From: Paraburkholderia gardini
GTDB taxonomy: Bacteria; Pseudomonadota; Gammaproteobacteria; Burkholderiales; Burkholderiaceae
DNA length: 64,000 nucleotides
Assembly (NCBI RefSeq): GCF_907164575.1
Contig: NZ_CAJQYY010000002.1
Location: forward strand, 1 to 64,000
Direction of reading: 5' to 3'
Shown: in pieces, positions 8,550-17,206 of the stretch
How positions within the stretch are numbered: the stretch's first letter is position 1
Layout: each line of letters begins with the position of its first letter
Notes under the pieces: generated by a model
Told to the model about the DNA's origin: nothing
The model's input: only the letters and a program-made list of their open reading frames with translations
The model's database searches: none
Position numbers and translations under genes: made by a program

Positions 8550-8795
8550 TTAGCGCAGCAGATAGGGAATCTCGACCTTGACCGCGCCGGTCGGGCAGTC
8601 CTGTTCGCACGGCATGCAGTACCAGCATTCGTCGAATTTCATATAGGCCTTGCCTTTGGTGAGATCGATCGCGAGCAGGTCCAGCGGACAGACGTCGACG
8701 CACACGGTGCAGCCCTTGTCGGCGATGCATCTGCTCTCGTCGATCGTGACGGGCGCCGTGCTGCGCTGATAAATCTCGTGAGGCGTATGGGACAT
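8550..8795 (-). CDS. AprB-like 2x[4Fe-4S] ferredoxin
   Basis: The 81-residue protein has two cysteine clusters, CIADKGCTVCVDVCPLDLL and CWYCMPCEQDCPTGAV, enough for two [4Fe-4S] centres. The second cluster closely resembles the CWECYSC...CPQGAI pattern of AprB, the electron-transfer subunit of adenylylsulfate (APS) reductase. Classical AprB has about 150-170 residues with a long C-terminal tail that wraps AprA; that tail is missing here. A GGAG ribosome site precedes the ATG, and the gene starts 12 bp after the AprA-like gene. The two proteins probably form an oxidoreductase pair in the cytoplasm. Electron donor or acceptor is unknown. Confidence 0.85.
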   Translation of the reverse strand: MSHTPHEIYQRSTAPVTIDESRCIADKGCTVCVDVCPLDLLAIDLTKGKAYMKFDECWYCMPCEQDCPTGAVKVEIPYLLR

Positions 8796-8807
8796 GGATG
8801 GCTCCGT

Positions 8808-10559
8808 TCAGACAGATTCCGGCGCGAGCGCGGGTTCAGGCGCCCGGGCGCCGATACGCAGTTTTTGATAAGCCTGGCTTTCCTGGTCGCCGAGCGGAAC
8901 CACATAAGGTTCAATCGGCCGCTTCACGCTCTTCATCCTGCCGGACGCGTCCTTGAACAGATGCGTATGGCAGAACCACTCGGCGTCGTTGCGCTGCGGA
9001 TAGTCCACCCGATGGTGATAAAGCCCCCAGCGGCTCTCGGTCCGGAAGAGCGACGCGCGCGCCGCCATTTCCGCGCAATCGCGTATGGCCCGAACCTCCG
9101 CGGCACGCATCAGCTCGTGCGGGTTGTCCGCCTTGATGTCGCCGATATCGGCGCTGATTTCCTCGAACCGCTGCAGCCCGATTTCCATCTTGCGGGTGAC
9201 CTTGGGCGGCTGCAGATAGTCGTTCACCATGCGCCGCAGCTTGTATTCGACCTGCGCCGGCGCGAGCCCCGCTTCGCGTTCGAGTGGCGCATAGATCCGC
9301 TGCCGCTCGGCGGCGATCTGTTCGTCGTCGAGCGGCGAGAACGCGCGTCCCGCGACATCGCCAGCGGCGTTCCATCCCGCGAACCAGCCATAGGTGAACG
9401 CGCCGAGCATGTAGTTGTGCGGCACCGCCGCCATGTCGCCGGCGGCATACAGACCGGGCACCGTCGTTTGCGCGTGTTCGTCGACATACACGCCCGATGC
9501 GCTATGTCCGCTGCAAAAGCCGATCTCGGAGATATGCATCTCGACCATCTGCTGCCGGTAGTCGGTGCCCCGCCCCGCATGAAAGCGTCCACGGCTCGGA
9601 CGCTCGTTGGTATGGAGGATGTCCTCGATCGTCCGGATCGTTTCCTCGGCGAGGTGATCGAGCTTCAGGAACACGGGCCCGTTGCCGCTTTGCAGTTCCT
9701 GATAAAACTCCCACATCATCTGGCCGCTCCAGTAATCGCACTCGATGAAACGTTCGCCCTTGCCATTGGCCGTAAAGCCGCCTAGCGGTCCGGTCACGTA
9801 TGCGCAGGCCGGCCCGTTGTAGTCCTTGATGAGCGGATTGATCTGGAAGCACTCGAGGTTCGCGAGCGCCGCGCCGGCGTGATACGCCATCGCATAGCCG
9901 TCGCCGGCATTCGTCGGGTTCTCGTACGTGCCCATCAGGTAGCCCGACGCTGGCAGCCCCAGCCGGCCGGCCGCGCCGCAACTCAGGATCACGGCCTTCG
10001 CGCGCACCACATAGAAGTCGGCGGTGCGGCAGTCGAAGCCGAGCACGCCGCAGACGCGCCCGGTCGCATCGGTCAAAAGCCGCGTCGCGACGATCCGGTT
10101 GGTGATGGCCACGCGCGCGCGCTTGAGCTGGCGGTACAGCACCTTCTTGATGCTGTGACCTTCGGGCATGGGCAGCACGTACGAACCCATGTGATGCACT
10201 TTCCTGACGGCGTAGTCACCCGTGCTGTCCTTTTCGAACTTCACGCCCCAGCGGTCCAGTTCCTCGATCGTCTTGAAGCTGTGCCGCGCGTATGCATACA
10301 CCGCCGACTGGTCGACGATGCCATCGTTGGCAATCGTGATCTCCCGGGTGTACTGCTCGGGCGTCGCGTGCCCGGGAATGATCGCGTTGTTCAGCCCGTC
10401 CATCCCCATCGATATCGCGCCGCTGCGCTTGACGTTGGCCTTCTCCAGCAGCAGCACCCTGAGCGACGGATCGCGCTCTTTTGCTTTTATCGCGGCCATC
10501 GGCCCGGCGGTTCCACCGCCCACCACGACGACGTCGTATTCCAGAACATGTGTGTTCAT
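8808..10559 (-). CDS. AprA-like FAD-dependent oxidoreductase
   Basis: This 583-residue flavoprotein belongs to the fumarate reductase/succinate dehydrogenase/AprA superfamily. The dinucleotide-binding motif VVVVGGGTAGP starts near residue 10. The second FAD-contact region is VPGLYAAGDMAAVPHNYMLG, and a typical helical C-terminal domain carries FRTESRWGLYHHRVDYPQRN. It is shorter than dissimilatory AprA (about 620-660) but shares its pairing with an AprB-like ferredoxin. No signal peptide is present. ATG at 10559 overlaps the GntR stop by one base (TGATG), with AAGGAAAG upstream, suggesting coupling; a GTG one codon earlier is possible. No Sat (ATP sulfurylase), Qmo or Dsr genes are nearby, so conventional sulfate reduction is unlikely. 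The substrate is probably what the adjacent ABC system imports. Confidence 0.85.
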   Translation of the reverse strand: MNTHVLEYDVVVVGGGTAGPMAAIKAKERDPSLRVLLLEKANVKRSGAISMGMDGLNNAIIPGHATPEQYTREITIANDGIVDQSAVYAYARHSFKTIEELDRWGVKFEKDSTGDYAVRKVHHMGSYVLPMPEGHSIKKVLYRQLKRARVAITNRIVATRLLTDATGRVCGVLGFDCRTADFYVVRAKAVILSCGAAGRLGLPASGYLMGTYENPTNAGDGYAMAYHAGAALANLECFQINPLIKDYNGPACAYVTGPLGGFTANGKGERFIECDYWSGQMMWEFYQELQSGNGPVFLKLDHLAEETIRTIEDILHTNERPSRGRFHAGRGTDYRQQMVEMHISEIGFCSGHSASGVYVDEHAQTTVPGLYAAGDMAAVPHNYMLGAFTYGWFAGWNAAGDVAGRAFSPLDDEQIAAERQRIYAPLEREAGLAPAQVEYKLRRMVNDYLQPPKVTRKMEIGLQRFEEISADIGDIKADNPHELMRAAEVRAIRDCAEMAARASLFRTESRWGLYHHRVDYPQRNDAEWFCHTHLFKDASGRMKSVKRPIEPYVVPLGDQESQAYQKLRIGARAPEPALAPESV

Positions 10560-11332
10560 CACGCTTTCCTTGCATTCCTGCGTTTCTTTTCACGGTCGAT
10601 GCGCAGCCGGTACTGGAATGCGTCGCCGCGAAAATAAAGGTATTCATAGTCGATCGGCGTGCCGTCGGCGCAATGCGTCAAACGCTCGATCCGCAACACG
10701 GGGCTGCCCTCTTCCACCTGCAGCGCCGCGCCGATTTCGTCGTCGGCGAGGATCGCGTCGATCGACACGTCCGCATGACCGAGCGCCAGTCCGCAGTCGT
10801 TTTCGAGGATCAGGAAGATGTCGCGCGTCACGAGATCGGCGTTCGCGAGACGCTTTTCGAGCGCCTCGGGGACGTAGGTGACTTCGAGTGAAACCGGCGC
10901 GCGGTTCAGCATCCGTACCCGATGAATCTCGACGACGCGCGCGCCTTCCGGCAAATGCAGGCGCGCGGCCACATGGCGGTCCGCATTGATGATCCGAAAG
11001 CGCTGCAGCCGGTTGACGATTTCATAACCCATCGACGACATCGCCTCCGCGAAGCCCTGCAGCGACGTCACGTTCTGGAATGCCTTGGGTCTGGAAACGA
11101 ACGTCCCCTTGCCGTGAATCCTGAACAGCAATCCCTCTTTCTGAAGATCGCCCAGCGCCTGCCTGACCGTGATCCGGCTGACCTCGAACATCGCGCACAG
11201 CTCATGCTCGGACGGCATCTGGCCGTGCGGCGCATAGGTTCCGTCGAGGATGCGTGCGCGCAGCACCTCCTTGATCTGGACGTAGAGCGGCGGCGTCGAT
11301 AGCGGCAATACAGTGGCAACGGAGTGGGTCAT
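10559..11332 (-). CDS. GntR-family (HutC/UTRA) transcriptional regulator
   Basis: The 257-residue regulator has an N-terminal winged helix (about 15-80; LYVQIKEVLRARILDG, MPSEHELCAMFEVSRITVRQ) and a UTRA ligand domain (about 95-245). The C-terminus contains the usual IDYEYLYFRGDAFQYRLRI. It is the first gene of the operon and overlaps the AprA-like gene, so it probably controls its own transcription and the whole unit. A palindrome lies 5 bp upstream of the start codon at 11338-11351. HutC-type regulators normally respond to small acids, amines or sugar phosphates; the effector here should be the imported compound or a product of it, by inference. Confidence 0.92.
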   Translation of the reverse strand: MTHSVATVLPLSTPPLYVQIKEVLRARILDGTYAPHGQMPSEHELCAMFEVSRITVRQALGDLQKEGLLFRIHGKGTFVSRPKAFQNVTSLQGFAEAMSSMGYEIVNRLQRFRIINADRHVAARLHLPEGARVVEIHRVRMLNRAPVSLEVTYVPEALEKRLANADLVTRDIFLILENDCGLALGHADVSIDAILADDEIGAALQVEEGSPVLRIERLTHCADGTPIDYEYLYFRGDAFQYRLRIDREKKRRNARKA

Positions 11333-11337
11333 CGCAA

Positions 11338-11351
11338 CTTGTTATGACAAG
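11338..11351. promoter_or_regulatory. Candidate GntR operator palindrome
   Basis: The sequence cttgttatgacaag is a perfect CTTGT-N4-ACAAG palindrome ending 5 bp upstream of the GntR start codon. A second short dyad, aaca-agc-tgtt, lies near 11367-11377, and gatttt/aaaatc arms lie at 11393-11398 and 11410-11415. Their clustering in the leader of an autoregulator operon suits operator or promoter elements. Binding is inferred. Confidence 0.45.
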
Positions 11352-11819
11352 ACGAGCCGAGTCTAAACAAGCTGTTAAACGCGACAAACGAAGATTTTCT
11401 GATATCGATAAAATCAGGCGTGTGGAAATGCGTCGCTGCAAAGGGATATACCCCGCGCTCCGATCAACCGGACCTGAACCGACAGGTCTCGTCGTCGAGA
11501 ATGCGGGCGAAGAAGCGAACGTCGTCGCCGGGAAGGCGGCAAAGGGGCGGGCAACTTCGGCTACAACGCGCAGACGGGTGAATAAGGCGATCTGGTCGAA
11601 GCCGGCGTACGCGTATTTGAGCCAGTCTGGCTGGCCGTACGTCAAACTCGCGCGCGCTCAGAAGAAGAGCAATGAGCGCAATTCGATGCTTCGACGCGGC
11701 CGCGCGTCGATAGGCGACGTTTGAATATCGAATGCCGTATGGGCGCCCAGACGCGCGATCGAATCGCCTGACGAGTCGCAGGATCTTCAGCAACCCGATC
11801 AGGCGAACGCCAACCCCGG
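11352..11819. other. Gene-free interval between two operons
   Basis: About 470 bp between the GntR gene start and the stop codon of the amino-acid permease gene. Several open frames cross it on both strands, but none has a convincing ribosome site or recognisable protein, and their composition is arginine/serine-rich. The first 70 bp hold the dyads described with the GntR operator. An ATPase gene of the amino-acid transporter would be expected near here and is absent; I see no clear remnant of one. Confidence 0.6.
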
Positions 11820-12578
11820 CTAGACACGCCGCACCGGTCGCGCGGCGGCCAGTGCCGTCGCGTCCGCGGTGCGCCCCGGCGTACCTGCGTCGCTAGTGCG
11901 ACGACGTGTGCGTCCAGTGATCGCCCACGTTGCCAGCGCGTCGAGCGACGTGCACAGAAGCAGATAGACGAAGCCGACGAACAGGAATATCTGCTCGGGG
12001 TACACCATGAGACGGCTGTTCACCTGATTGGCGAGGAATGCGAATTCCGGCACGCCGACGATATAGGCAAGCGACGTATCCTTCACGAGCGACACCCACT
12101 GGTTGATGAACGAGGGCGCCATGATCCGGATTGCCTGCGGCAACAGCACATGGCGCAATGCCTGGGCACGCGTGAGCCCGAGCGAGAGCGCCGCCTGCAA
12201 CTGTCCATCACCGGTCGCCACGATACCCGCGTGCACCGAATGCGACAGATAGGCGCCGCCGATCAACGCGAGCGCGCAGACCACCGTGGCAAGGCCTGGC
12301 ACGTCGACGTGCAGCAGGATCGGCATCAGGAAGAACGTCCAGAAGATGAGCATCAGGACTGGAATGGCCCGGAAGAATCCGGTCACCGTCAGCAGCACGA
12401 CGTGGGCAGTCCTTTGCGTGAGCGCGAGCGCCACGCCGCCCGCGAGTCCCAGCAGCGCCGACAGCGATGCGGAAACGACGGCCATCACCACCGTCAGCGC
12501 GGCGCCGCCGAGCGGCCCGTGCGGAAAGTTGCCGATGAGCAGGTACGGAATGTTCGAGAGCAGCGGCGAAAGGTCCAT
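11820..12578 (-). CDS. Polar amino-acid ABC transporter permease, GltK-like
   Basis: The 252-residue inner-membrane permease belongs to the His/Glu/Gln/Arg/opine group. The first transmembrane helix is at about 20-52, and the EAA loop is QAALSLGLTRAQALRHVLLP followed by QAIRIMAPSFINQWVSLVKD. The C-terminal tail after about residue 222 is Arg/Thr/Ala-rich and longer than usual. It begins 3 bp after the stop codon of the partner permease gene. The two permeases and the binding protein upstream make up the translocation part of an importer, but no ATP-binding gene follows, so the ATPase must be supplied from elsewhere or the system is not functional. Confidence 0.9.
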   Translation of the reverse strand: MDLSPLLSNIPYLLIGNFPHGPLGGAALTVVMAVVSASLSALLGLAGGVALALTQRTAHVVLLTVTGFFRAIPVLMLIFWTFFLMPILLHVDVPGLATVVCALALIGGAYLSHSVHAGIVATGDGQLQAALSLGLTRAQALRHVLLPQAIRIMAPSFINQWVSLVKDTSLAYIVGVPEFAFLANQVNSRLMVYPEQIFLFVGFVYLLLCTSLDALATWAITGRTRRRTSDAGTPGRTADATALAAARPVRRV

Positions 12579-12581
12579 GGC

Positions 12582-13313
12582 CTACCGCCTGCCTGTGCGC
12601 GCACTGGCGTGTTGCGACAGCACGAGCCCCACCTCCAGCACCGCAATGGTGAGGATGTAAAGCACGGTCGCGGCGCCAAAGGCCTGGAAGGTCTTGAATG
12701 TTTCGGTATCGACCTGACGCGATGCATACGACAGTTCGGCGAGGCCGATCGCCATCGTCAGCGACGAATTCTTCACGACGTTCATGTACTGCCCGAAGAG
12801 CGGCGGCGTCGCGAGGCGCACCGCCTGCGGCAGGATCACATGAACGAAAGCGCCCACGGGTGTGAGGCCCAGCGCTGCCGCCGCCTGATGCTGACCGGCG
12901 GGAACGCCCGAAAGCCCCGCGCGAAACTCCTCCCCGATGAAAGCGGTGGTATAGCAGGTCAGCCCGAACCATCCCGCGACAAATTCGAACGACGGCCATC
13001 CCAACGACACAACGCCGAGGTCCACCGCGTGCGGCGTATTCAACCAGTTCATCGTGGCTTCAGGCAGTAACGTCGCCACGCCGAAATACCAGAACAGGAG
13101 CTGCACGATCAGCGGCGAATTGCGAAAGACCAGCACATACAGTGTGGCGCCACGACGCAGCGGCGCAGATCGCGAACTGCGGGCAAGCGCCAGCACGAAG
13201 CCGCAGACTGTCGCCGTGATCGCGACCAGCGCCGAAAGCCCTAGCGTCATCCCAAAGCCGTGCCAGAGCCAGTTCACGTACTTCGGCGCGAGCCATCCGT
13301 TCATCGGAATCAT
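12582..13313 (-). CDS. Polar amino-acid ABC transporter permease, GltJ-like
   Basis: The 243-residue permease is of the same family as its neighbour. Residues 20-45 form a membrane helix (GMTLGLSALVAITATVCGFV); VLVFRNSPLIVQLLFWYFGV marks the start of the BPD domain. The EAA loop is QAAAALGLTPVGAFVHVILP followed by QAVRLATPPLFGQYMNVVKN. An insertion with WLNTPHAVDLG is typical of GltJ-like proteins, which are longer than GltK in their periplasmic loops. It lies between the binding-protein gene (97 bp gap) and the second permease (3 bp gap), in the usual order for glutamate/aspartate-type importers. Confidence 0.9.
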   Translation of the reverse strand: MIPMNGWLAPKYVNWLWHGFGMTLGLSALVAITATVCGFVLALARSSRSAPLRRGATLYVLVFRNSPLIVQLLFWYFGVATLLPEATMNWLNTPHAVDLGVVSLGWPSFEFVAGWFGLTCYTTAFIGEEFRAGLSGVPAGQHQAAAALGLTPVGAFVHVILPQAVRLATPPLFGQYMNVVKNSSLTMAIGLAELSYASRQVDTETFKTFQAFGAATVLYILTIAVLEVGLVLSQHASARTGRR

Positions 13314-13410
13314 GCAGTTCGGTAGTCTTCAAACAAAAAAACAGATCCGGCTGGCCGTCACAAGACGACTCAACCGGACGACGCGCAACGTCAGTGAAAC
13401 GACCGTATGC

Positions 13411-14229
13411 TCAACTCTTTTGAGGATCGCCGATCTTGAACAACCGTGGCAGCGGCGCACGGCTCTTCGGGCCAAACCACTGGTTGTAGATGTTCGCCGC
13501 CGTGCCGTCCGCCTCAAGGCCCTTGAGCGTATCGTTCACGAAACCGAGCAGACGCGGCTCGCCCTTCGGCACGCCCACGCCTTCATAGTCGTTCGAAATG
13601 GTGAACGGCGGAATTTCGTATTTTTCGCGATCCGGCACATTGGCGAGAAGCGCCACGAGCTTTGGGCCGTCCTGCGTGATCGCCTGCACGTTACCCGTGC
13701 GCAACGCGGCGAACGCGAACGGCGTGTCGTCATACGCGACGATCGTGGCTTGCGGGAACTGGGCGCGTACCTGCTGTTCGTTGGTCGTTCCCTTGTCCGC
13801 GCCGATCCGCAAGCTGTTCAGCTGATCGGGCGTCTTCAGTACGCCCTTCCTTGCGATGAACTGCGTACCGGAAGCGAAGTAAGGCGTACTGAAATCGACT
13901 TCCTTCTTGCGCTCATCCGTGATCGTGAAGTTGGCGAACACGAGATCCACCTTCTTCGACGTCAGGAAGGCGATGCGGTTGGCCGGGTTGGTCGGCTGGA
14001 TTTCGAGCTTCACACCCAGTTTGCTGGCAACCGCCTTCGCATAGTCCACGTCGAGACCGACAATCTGGTTGGTCTTCGGATCGACGAAACCGAACGGCGC
14101 ATTGCTGTCGAACGTCGCGACGCGCAATACGCCGGCCTTTTTGATGTCGTCCAGACGGTCCGCGTGGGCCACGCCCGACACGATAAACAGCAACCCCATG
14201 GCGGCTGGCAATAGAGATTTCACTTTCAT
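13411..14229 (-). CDS. Amino-acid ABC transporter substrate-binding protein (family 3)
   Basis: This is a 272-residue precursor with a signal peptide (about 1-24; MKVKSLLPAAMGLLFIVSGV, cleavage after AHA). The family 3 binding domain follows: LDDIKKAGVLRVATFDSNAP, then the ligand-pocket segment VDLVFANFTITDERKKEVDF, then a typical late motif LKGLEADGTAANIYNQWFGP. The start at 14229 is preferred over the longer frame to 14319, because the extra 30 residues are Arg/Cys-rich and hide the signal peptide. It is the first gene of a three-gene transporter operon and divergent from tauA across about 300 bp. A polar amino acid is the likely ligand. Confidence 0.92.
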   Translation of the reverse strand: MKVKSLLPAAMGLLFIVSGVAHADRLDDIKKAGVLRVATFDSNAPFGFVDPKTNQIVGLDVDYAKAVASKLGVKLEIQPTNPANRIAFLTSKKVDLVFANFTITDERKKEVDFSTPYFASGTQFIARKGVLKTPDQLNSLRIGADKGTTNEQQVRAQFPQATIVAYDDTPFAFAALRTGNVQAITQDGPKLVALLANVPDREKYEIPPFTISNDYEGVGVPKGEPRLLGFVNDTLKGLEADGTAANIYNQWFGPKSRAPLPRLFKIGDPQKS

Positions 14230-14528
14230 TGGGTGGTCTTCCAGGGTTCGGTAGAACGGGCACTCGTGCGGTGCCTCGCGACCCTGAATGTAGCAACGGA
14301 CACGACGCCCGCGAACCACGAAATTCTCGCTTGCTTAGGGCGAACTGGAATAAGGGAATCTTCCGCTCTTCTCTTGCCTTGTGATTCCCTCTTGCCGGGC
14401 GCGCCAGCGGCAGCGTTCGCAGCCAGCGTCATTTGCAATGCAGGAATGGTTCGAACTGTGTGGTCGATGGATTGCTTATAGTTGGACACCTAACCATTAA
14501 CCCTATCGATCAAGGACCGGGGTCCACG
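14230..14528. promoter_or_regulatory. Divergent intergenic region, amino-acid and tau operons
   Basis: About 300 bp separates the divergent starts of the amino-acid binding-protein gene and tauA. The segment around 14470-14490 (gcttatagttgg) offers a weak -10-like tata for tauA. Sulfonate operons in this group are commonly activated by CysB/Cbl-type regulators, but I could not identify a specific binding site. No gene is seen here. Confidence 0.35.
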
Positions 14529-15551
14529 ATGAAACCACTGCTCTCCTCGCTGCGAATGACCGCTGCCGGCATCGCTCTCTTCGCCATGGCGGCCGGCATT
14601 ACGCACGCCGAATCGCGCGAAGTCGTGATCGGCTATCAGGACATGGTCGTCCCATGGCGATACGCGCAGGTCAGCGGCGCAGTCGAAAAAGCGACGGGCT
14701 ACAAGGTAACCTACCGTAAGCTCGCGGGCGGTGCCGACGTGATCCGCGCACTGGCGTCGGGCTCGATCCAGCTCGGCGAGGCGGGCTCCAGTCCGATCGC
14801 GGCGGGACTGTCGCAAGGCGTGGACGTGTCGCTCTTCTGGATTCTCGACAACATCAACGACGCGGAAGCATTGGTGGCAAGAAACGGCTCGGGCGTGACG
14901 AAACTGACCGAGCTCAAGGGCAAGAAGATTGGCTTGCCGTTCGTCTCGACTTCTCACTTCCACGCCCTCGTCGCCCTGCAGGATGCCGGCGTGGATCCGT
15001 CGACCGTGAAGATCCTCAACCTGCGCCCGCCCGAAGTGGCGGCGGCGTGGGAGCGCGGCGACATCGACGCAACCTACATCTGGGACCCGGTTCTCGCCAA
15101 GGTGAAGAAGAACGGCAAGGTGCTGATCACGTCGGGAGAAGTGGCGCGGGAATCGGGCAAGGCGACCTTCGACGGTTTCGTGGTGAACCGCAAGTTCGCG
15201 CAGGATAACCGCGCGTTTCTCGTCGGTCTCGTGAAGGTGCTGGCGGACACGGACGCCCAGTACCGCGATCACAAATCAGCGTGGGTGGCAGGGTCGAAGG
15301 AAGTCGAAGGCGTGGCGAAGGAATCGGGCTCGAATGCCGCCGACGTACCCGCGAGCCTCGCGCTCTACGCGTTCCCGACGCTCACTGAACAGACTTCGCC
15401 CACGTGGCTTGGCGGTGGCGCGCAGAGCGGCGCCGCGAAGTCTCTGGCGGCGACGGCGGCATTCCTCAAGTCGCAGGGCACGATCCAGAACGTGCTGCCT
15501 GACTACTCGGCGGGTGTCGACCCCCGCTTCGTGCAGCAAGCGTCGAAATGA
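14529..15551 (+). CDS. tauA: Taurine/sulfonate ABC substrate-binding protein, TauA-like
   Basis: The 340-residue precursor has a Sec signal peptide (about 1-27; [20 protein letters not shown], cleavage after THA). The mature protein follows TauA closely: [20 protein letters not shown], then [20 protein letters not shown], then [19 protein letters not shown] and [20 protein letters not shown]. It should bind taurine or a related alkanesulfonate in the periplasm. The ATG at 14529 follows a GGACCGGGG leader and yields the signal peptide; the open frame extends further 5' without support. The stop overlaps tauB by 4 bp. The precise ligand is inferred from resemblance to TauA. Confidence 0.88.
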   Translation: MKPLLSSLRMTAAGIALFAMAAGITHAESREVVIGYQDMVVPWRYAQVSGAVEKATGYKVTYRKLAGGADVIRALASGSIQLGEAGSSPIAAGLSQGVDVSLFWILDNINDAEALVARNGSGVTKLTELKGKKIGLPFVSTSHFHALVALQDAGVDPSTVKILNLRPPEVAAAWERGDIDATYIWDPVLAKVKKNGKVLITSGEVARESGKATFDGFVVNRKFAQDNRAFLVGLVKVLADTDAQYRDHKSAWVAGSKEVEGVAKESGSNAADVPASLALYAFPTLTEQTSPTWLGGGAQSGAAKSLAATAAFLKSQGTIQNVLPDYSAGVDPRFVQQASK

Positions 15552-16342
15552 GCACACTTGAGATCCGCGGCCTTGGCGTGACCTACGAGGGCGCCTCGAC
15601 GGCCGCACTCGAAGGCGTCGATCTGCGGATCGAGAGCGGCGAGTTCGTGGTCGCGCTGGGCGCTTCGGGATGCGGCAAGACAACACTGCTGAACTGTCTG
15701 GCAGGCTTCATCGATCCGACGACGGGTGTCGCCCGGCTGAACGGCGAACCAATCACGGGCCCCGGCGCGGAACGCGGTGTCGTGTTCCAGAAATACGCGC
15801 TGATGCCATGGCTCGACGTGCTCGACAACGTCGCGCTCGGGCTGCGCTTCCAGGGTGTCGGCCGCACCCGCCGGCGCGAGATCGCACGTGAAATGCTGGC
15901 GCTCGTCGGCCTCGACAATCACGCCGATGCGCGCGTGTACGCCCTTTCCGGCGGCATGCAGCAGCGTGTGGGCATCGCCCGCGCGCTTGCCAGCGATCCG
16001 CTCGTGCTGCTGATGGACGAGCCAATGGGCGCACTCGATGCACTCACCCGCGAATCGATGCAGGAACTCGTGCTCGATGTCTGGGGCCGCACCCGCAAGA
16101 CCATTTTCTTCATCACGCATAGCGTTGAAGAAGCGTTGTTTCTCGCCACGCGACTGGTGCTGATTACGCCCGGCCCCGGCCGGATCGCGCAGAGTCATTC
16201 ATTGCCCTTCGCGCGCCAGTTTCTCGCGTCGCGCGATGCCCGCGCGGTGAAATCGTCGCCTGAGTTCATCCAGTGGCGCGAGCGCCTCGTGCGGCATCTG
16301 CACGGCCAACCGCACGCAGTAAGCGAAACGGCACTGTCATGA
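15548..16342 (+). CDS. tauB: Taurine/sulfonate ABC ATP-binding protein, TauB-like
   Basis: The 264-residue ATPase carries Walker [11 protein letters not shown]-loop FQKYALMPW, signature [12 protein letters not shown], Walker [13 protein letters not shown] and switch histidine [32 protein letters not shown] matches the TauB subgroup well. It overlaps tauA (ATGA at 15548) and tauC (ATGA at 16339), so the three genes are translationally coupled. It powers uptake by the TauC permease on the inner face of the membrane. Confidence 0.92.
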   Translation: MSTLEIRGLGVTYEGASTAALEGVDLRIESGEFVVALGASGCGKTTLLNCLAGFIDPTTGVARLNGEPITGPGAERGVVFQKYALMPWLDVLDNVALGLRFQGVGRTRRREIAREMLALVGLDNHADARVYALSGGMQQRVGIARALASDPLVLLMDEPMGALDALTRESMQELVLDVWGRTRKTIFFITHSVEEALFLATRLVLITPGPGRIAQSHSLPFARQFLASRDARAVKSSPEFIQWRERLVRHLHGQPHAVSETALS

Positions 16343-17190
16343 GTTCGATCGATTCGTTGCCGTCGTCTCCCGCCGTCACGCGCACGGCCGGACGTCGCAA
16401 GCCCCGGCGCGGTCTGCCGGGAGAAGGTCCAACGGCCGCGCTGAGCGTCGCATCCGTCGTCGTCATCGCGCTGTCATGGTGGGCCGCGACGTCGTTTCGC
16501 TGGGTTCCGCCGCTCTTTCTGCCCTCGCCGCTGGCAGTGTGGTCCGCATTCGTCGACGCGTGGAACGGGCGCATCCAGGGCGGCCTGCCGCTTTCCCAGC
16601 ACCTGATGTGGAGCGCCATCCGCGTGTTCGGCGCATTTGCGCTCGCGAGCCTGACGGCGGTTCCGATCGGCATCCTGATGGGCGTGAGCCGGATTGCGAG
16701 GGGCCTGCTCGATCCGCCGCTCGAGTTCTATCGGCCGTTGCCGCCGCTCGCCTATTTACCGCTGGTCGTCATCTGGTTCGGCATCGATGAAACCGCGAAG
16801 CTGATCGTGATCTATCTCGCGTGCTTCGCACCCATCGCGATGGCCGCGCGTGCCGGCGTTCGCAGCGCGACGGCCGAGCAGGTCAACGCCGCGTATTCAC
16901 TCGGCGGCAGCTTCGCTCAGGTCGTCCGGCACGTGGTACTGCCAGCAGCGTTGCCGGAAATCCTGACAGGCTTGCGGATCGCCGTCGGCTTCGGCTGGAC
17001 GACGCTGGTCGCCGCCGAAATGGTCGCAGCGACAGCCGGGCTCGGTCAGATGGTGCTCAACGCCTCGAGCTTCCTGCGCACCGATGTCGTCGTGATGGGC
17101 ATCGTGCTGATCGGCCTGATCGCATGGACCTTCGACCTCGGCATGCGCGCGCTCGAGCGGCGTCTGGTACCGTGGCGCGGGAAAGCATGA
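16339..17190 (+). CDS. tauC: Taurine/sulfonate ABC permease, TauC-like
   Basis: The 283-residue inner-membrane permease starts with a basic cytosolic tail (about 1-30). The first membrane segment is [22 protein letters not shown]-type contact residues lie in [20 protein letters not shown] followed by [20 protein letters not shown]. These are typical TauC/SsuC features. It overlaps tauB by 4 bp. In enteric bacteria tauABC is followed by tauD, the dioxygenase releasing sulfite from taurine. Here the next gene is convergent only 16 bp away, so tauD is not in this operon. Imported sulfonate must be handled by enzymes elsewhere. Confidence 0.92.
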   Translation: MSSIDSLPSSPAVTRTAGRRKPRRGLPGEGPTAALSVASVVVIALSWWAATSFRWVPPLFLPSPLAVWSAFVDAWNGRIQGGLPLSQHLMWSAIRVFGAFALASLTAVPIGILMGVSRIARGLLDPPLEFYRPLPPLAYLPLVVIWFGIDETAKLIVIYLACFAPIAMAARAGVRSATAEQVNAAYSLGGSFAQVVRHVVLPAALPEILTGLRIAVGFGWTTLVAAEMVAATAGLGQMVLNASSFLRTDVVVMGIVLIGLIAWTFDLGMRALERRLVPWRGKA

Positions 17191-17206
17191 AAGAGACGCC
17201 CGTAAC

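Noticed and set aside
8550..10559. Dissimilatory sulfate reduction locus
   Set aside because: AprA/AprB resemblance is clear, but the ferredoxin lacks the AprB tail and there are no sat, dsr or qmo genes.
11344..11793. Open frames on both strands in the gap before the amino-acid permease
   Set aside because: No ribosome site, biased Arg/Ser composition, no recognisable family; typical of GC-rich non-coding DNA.
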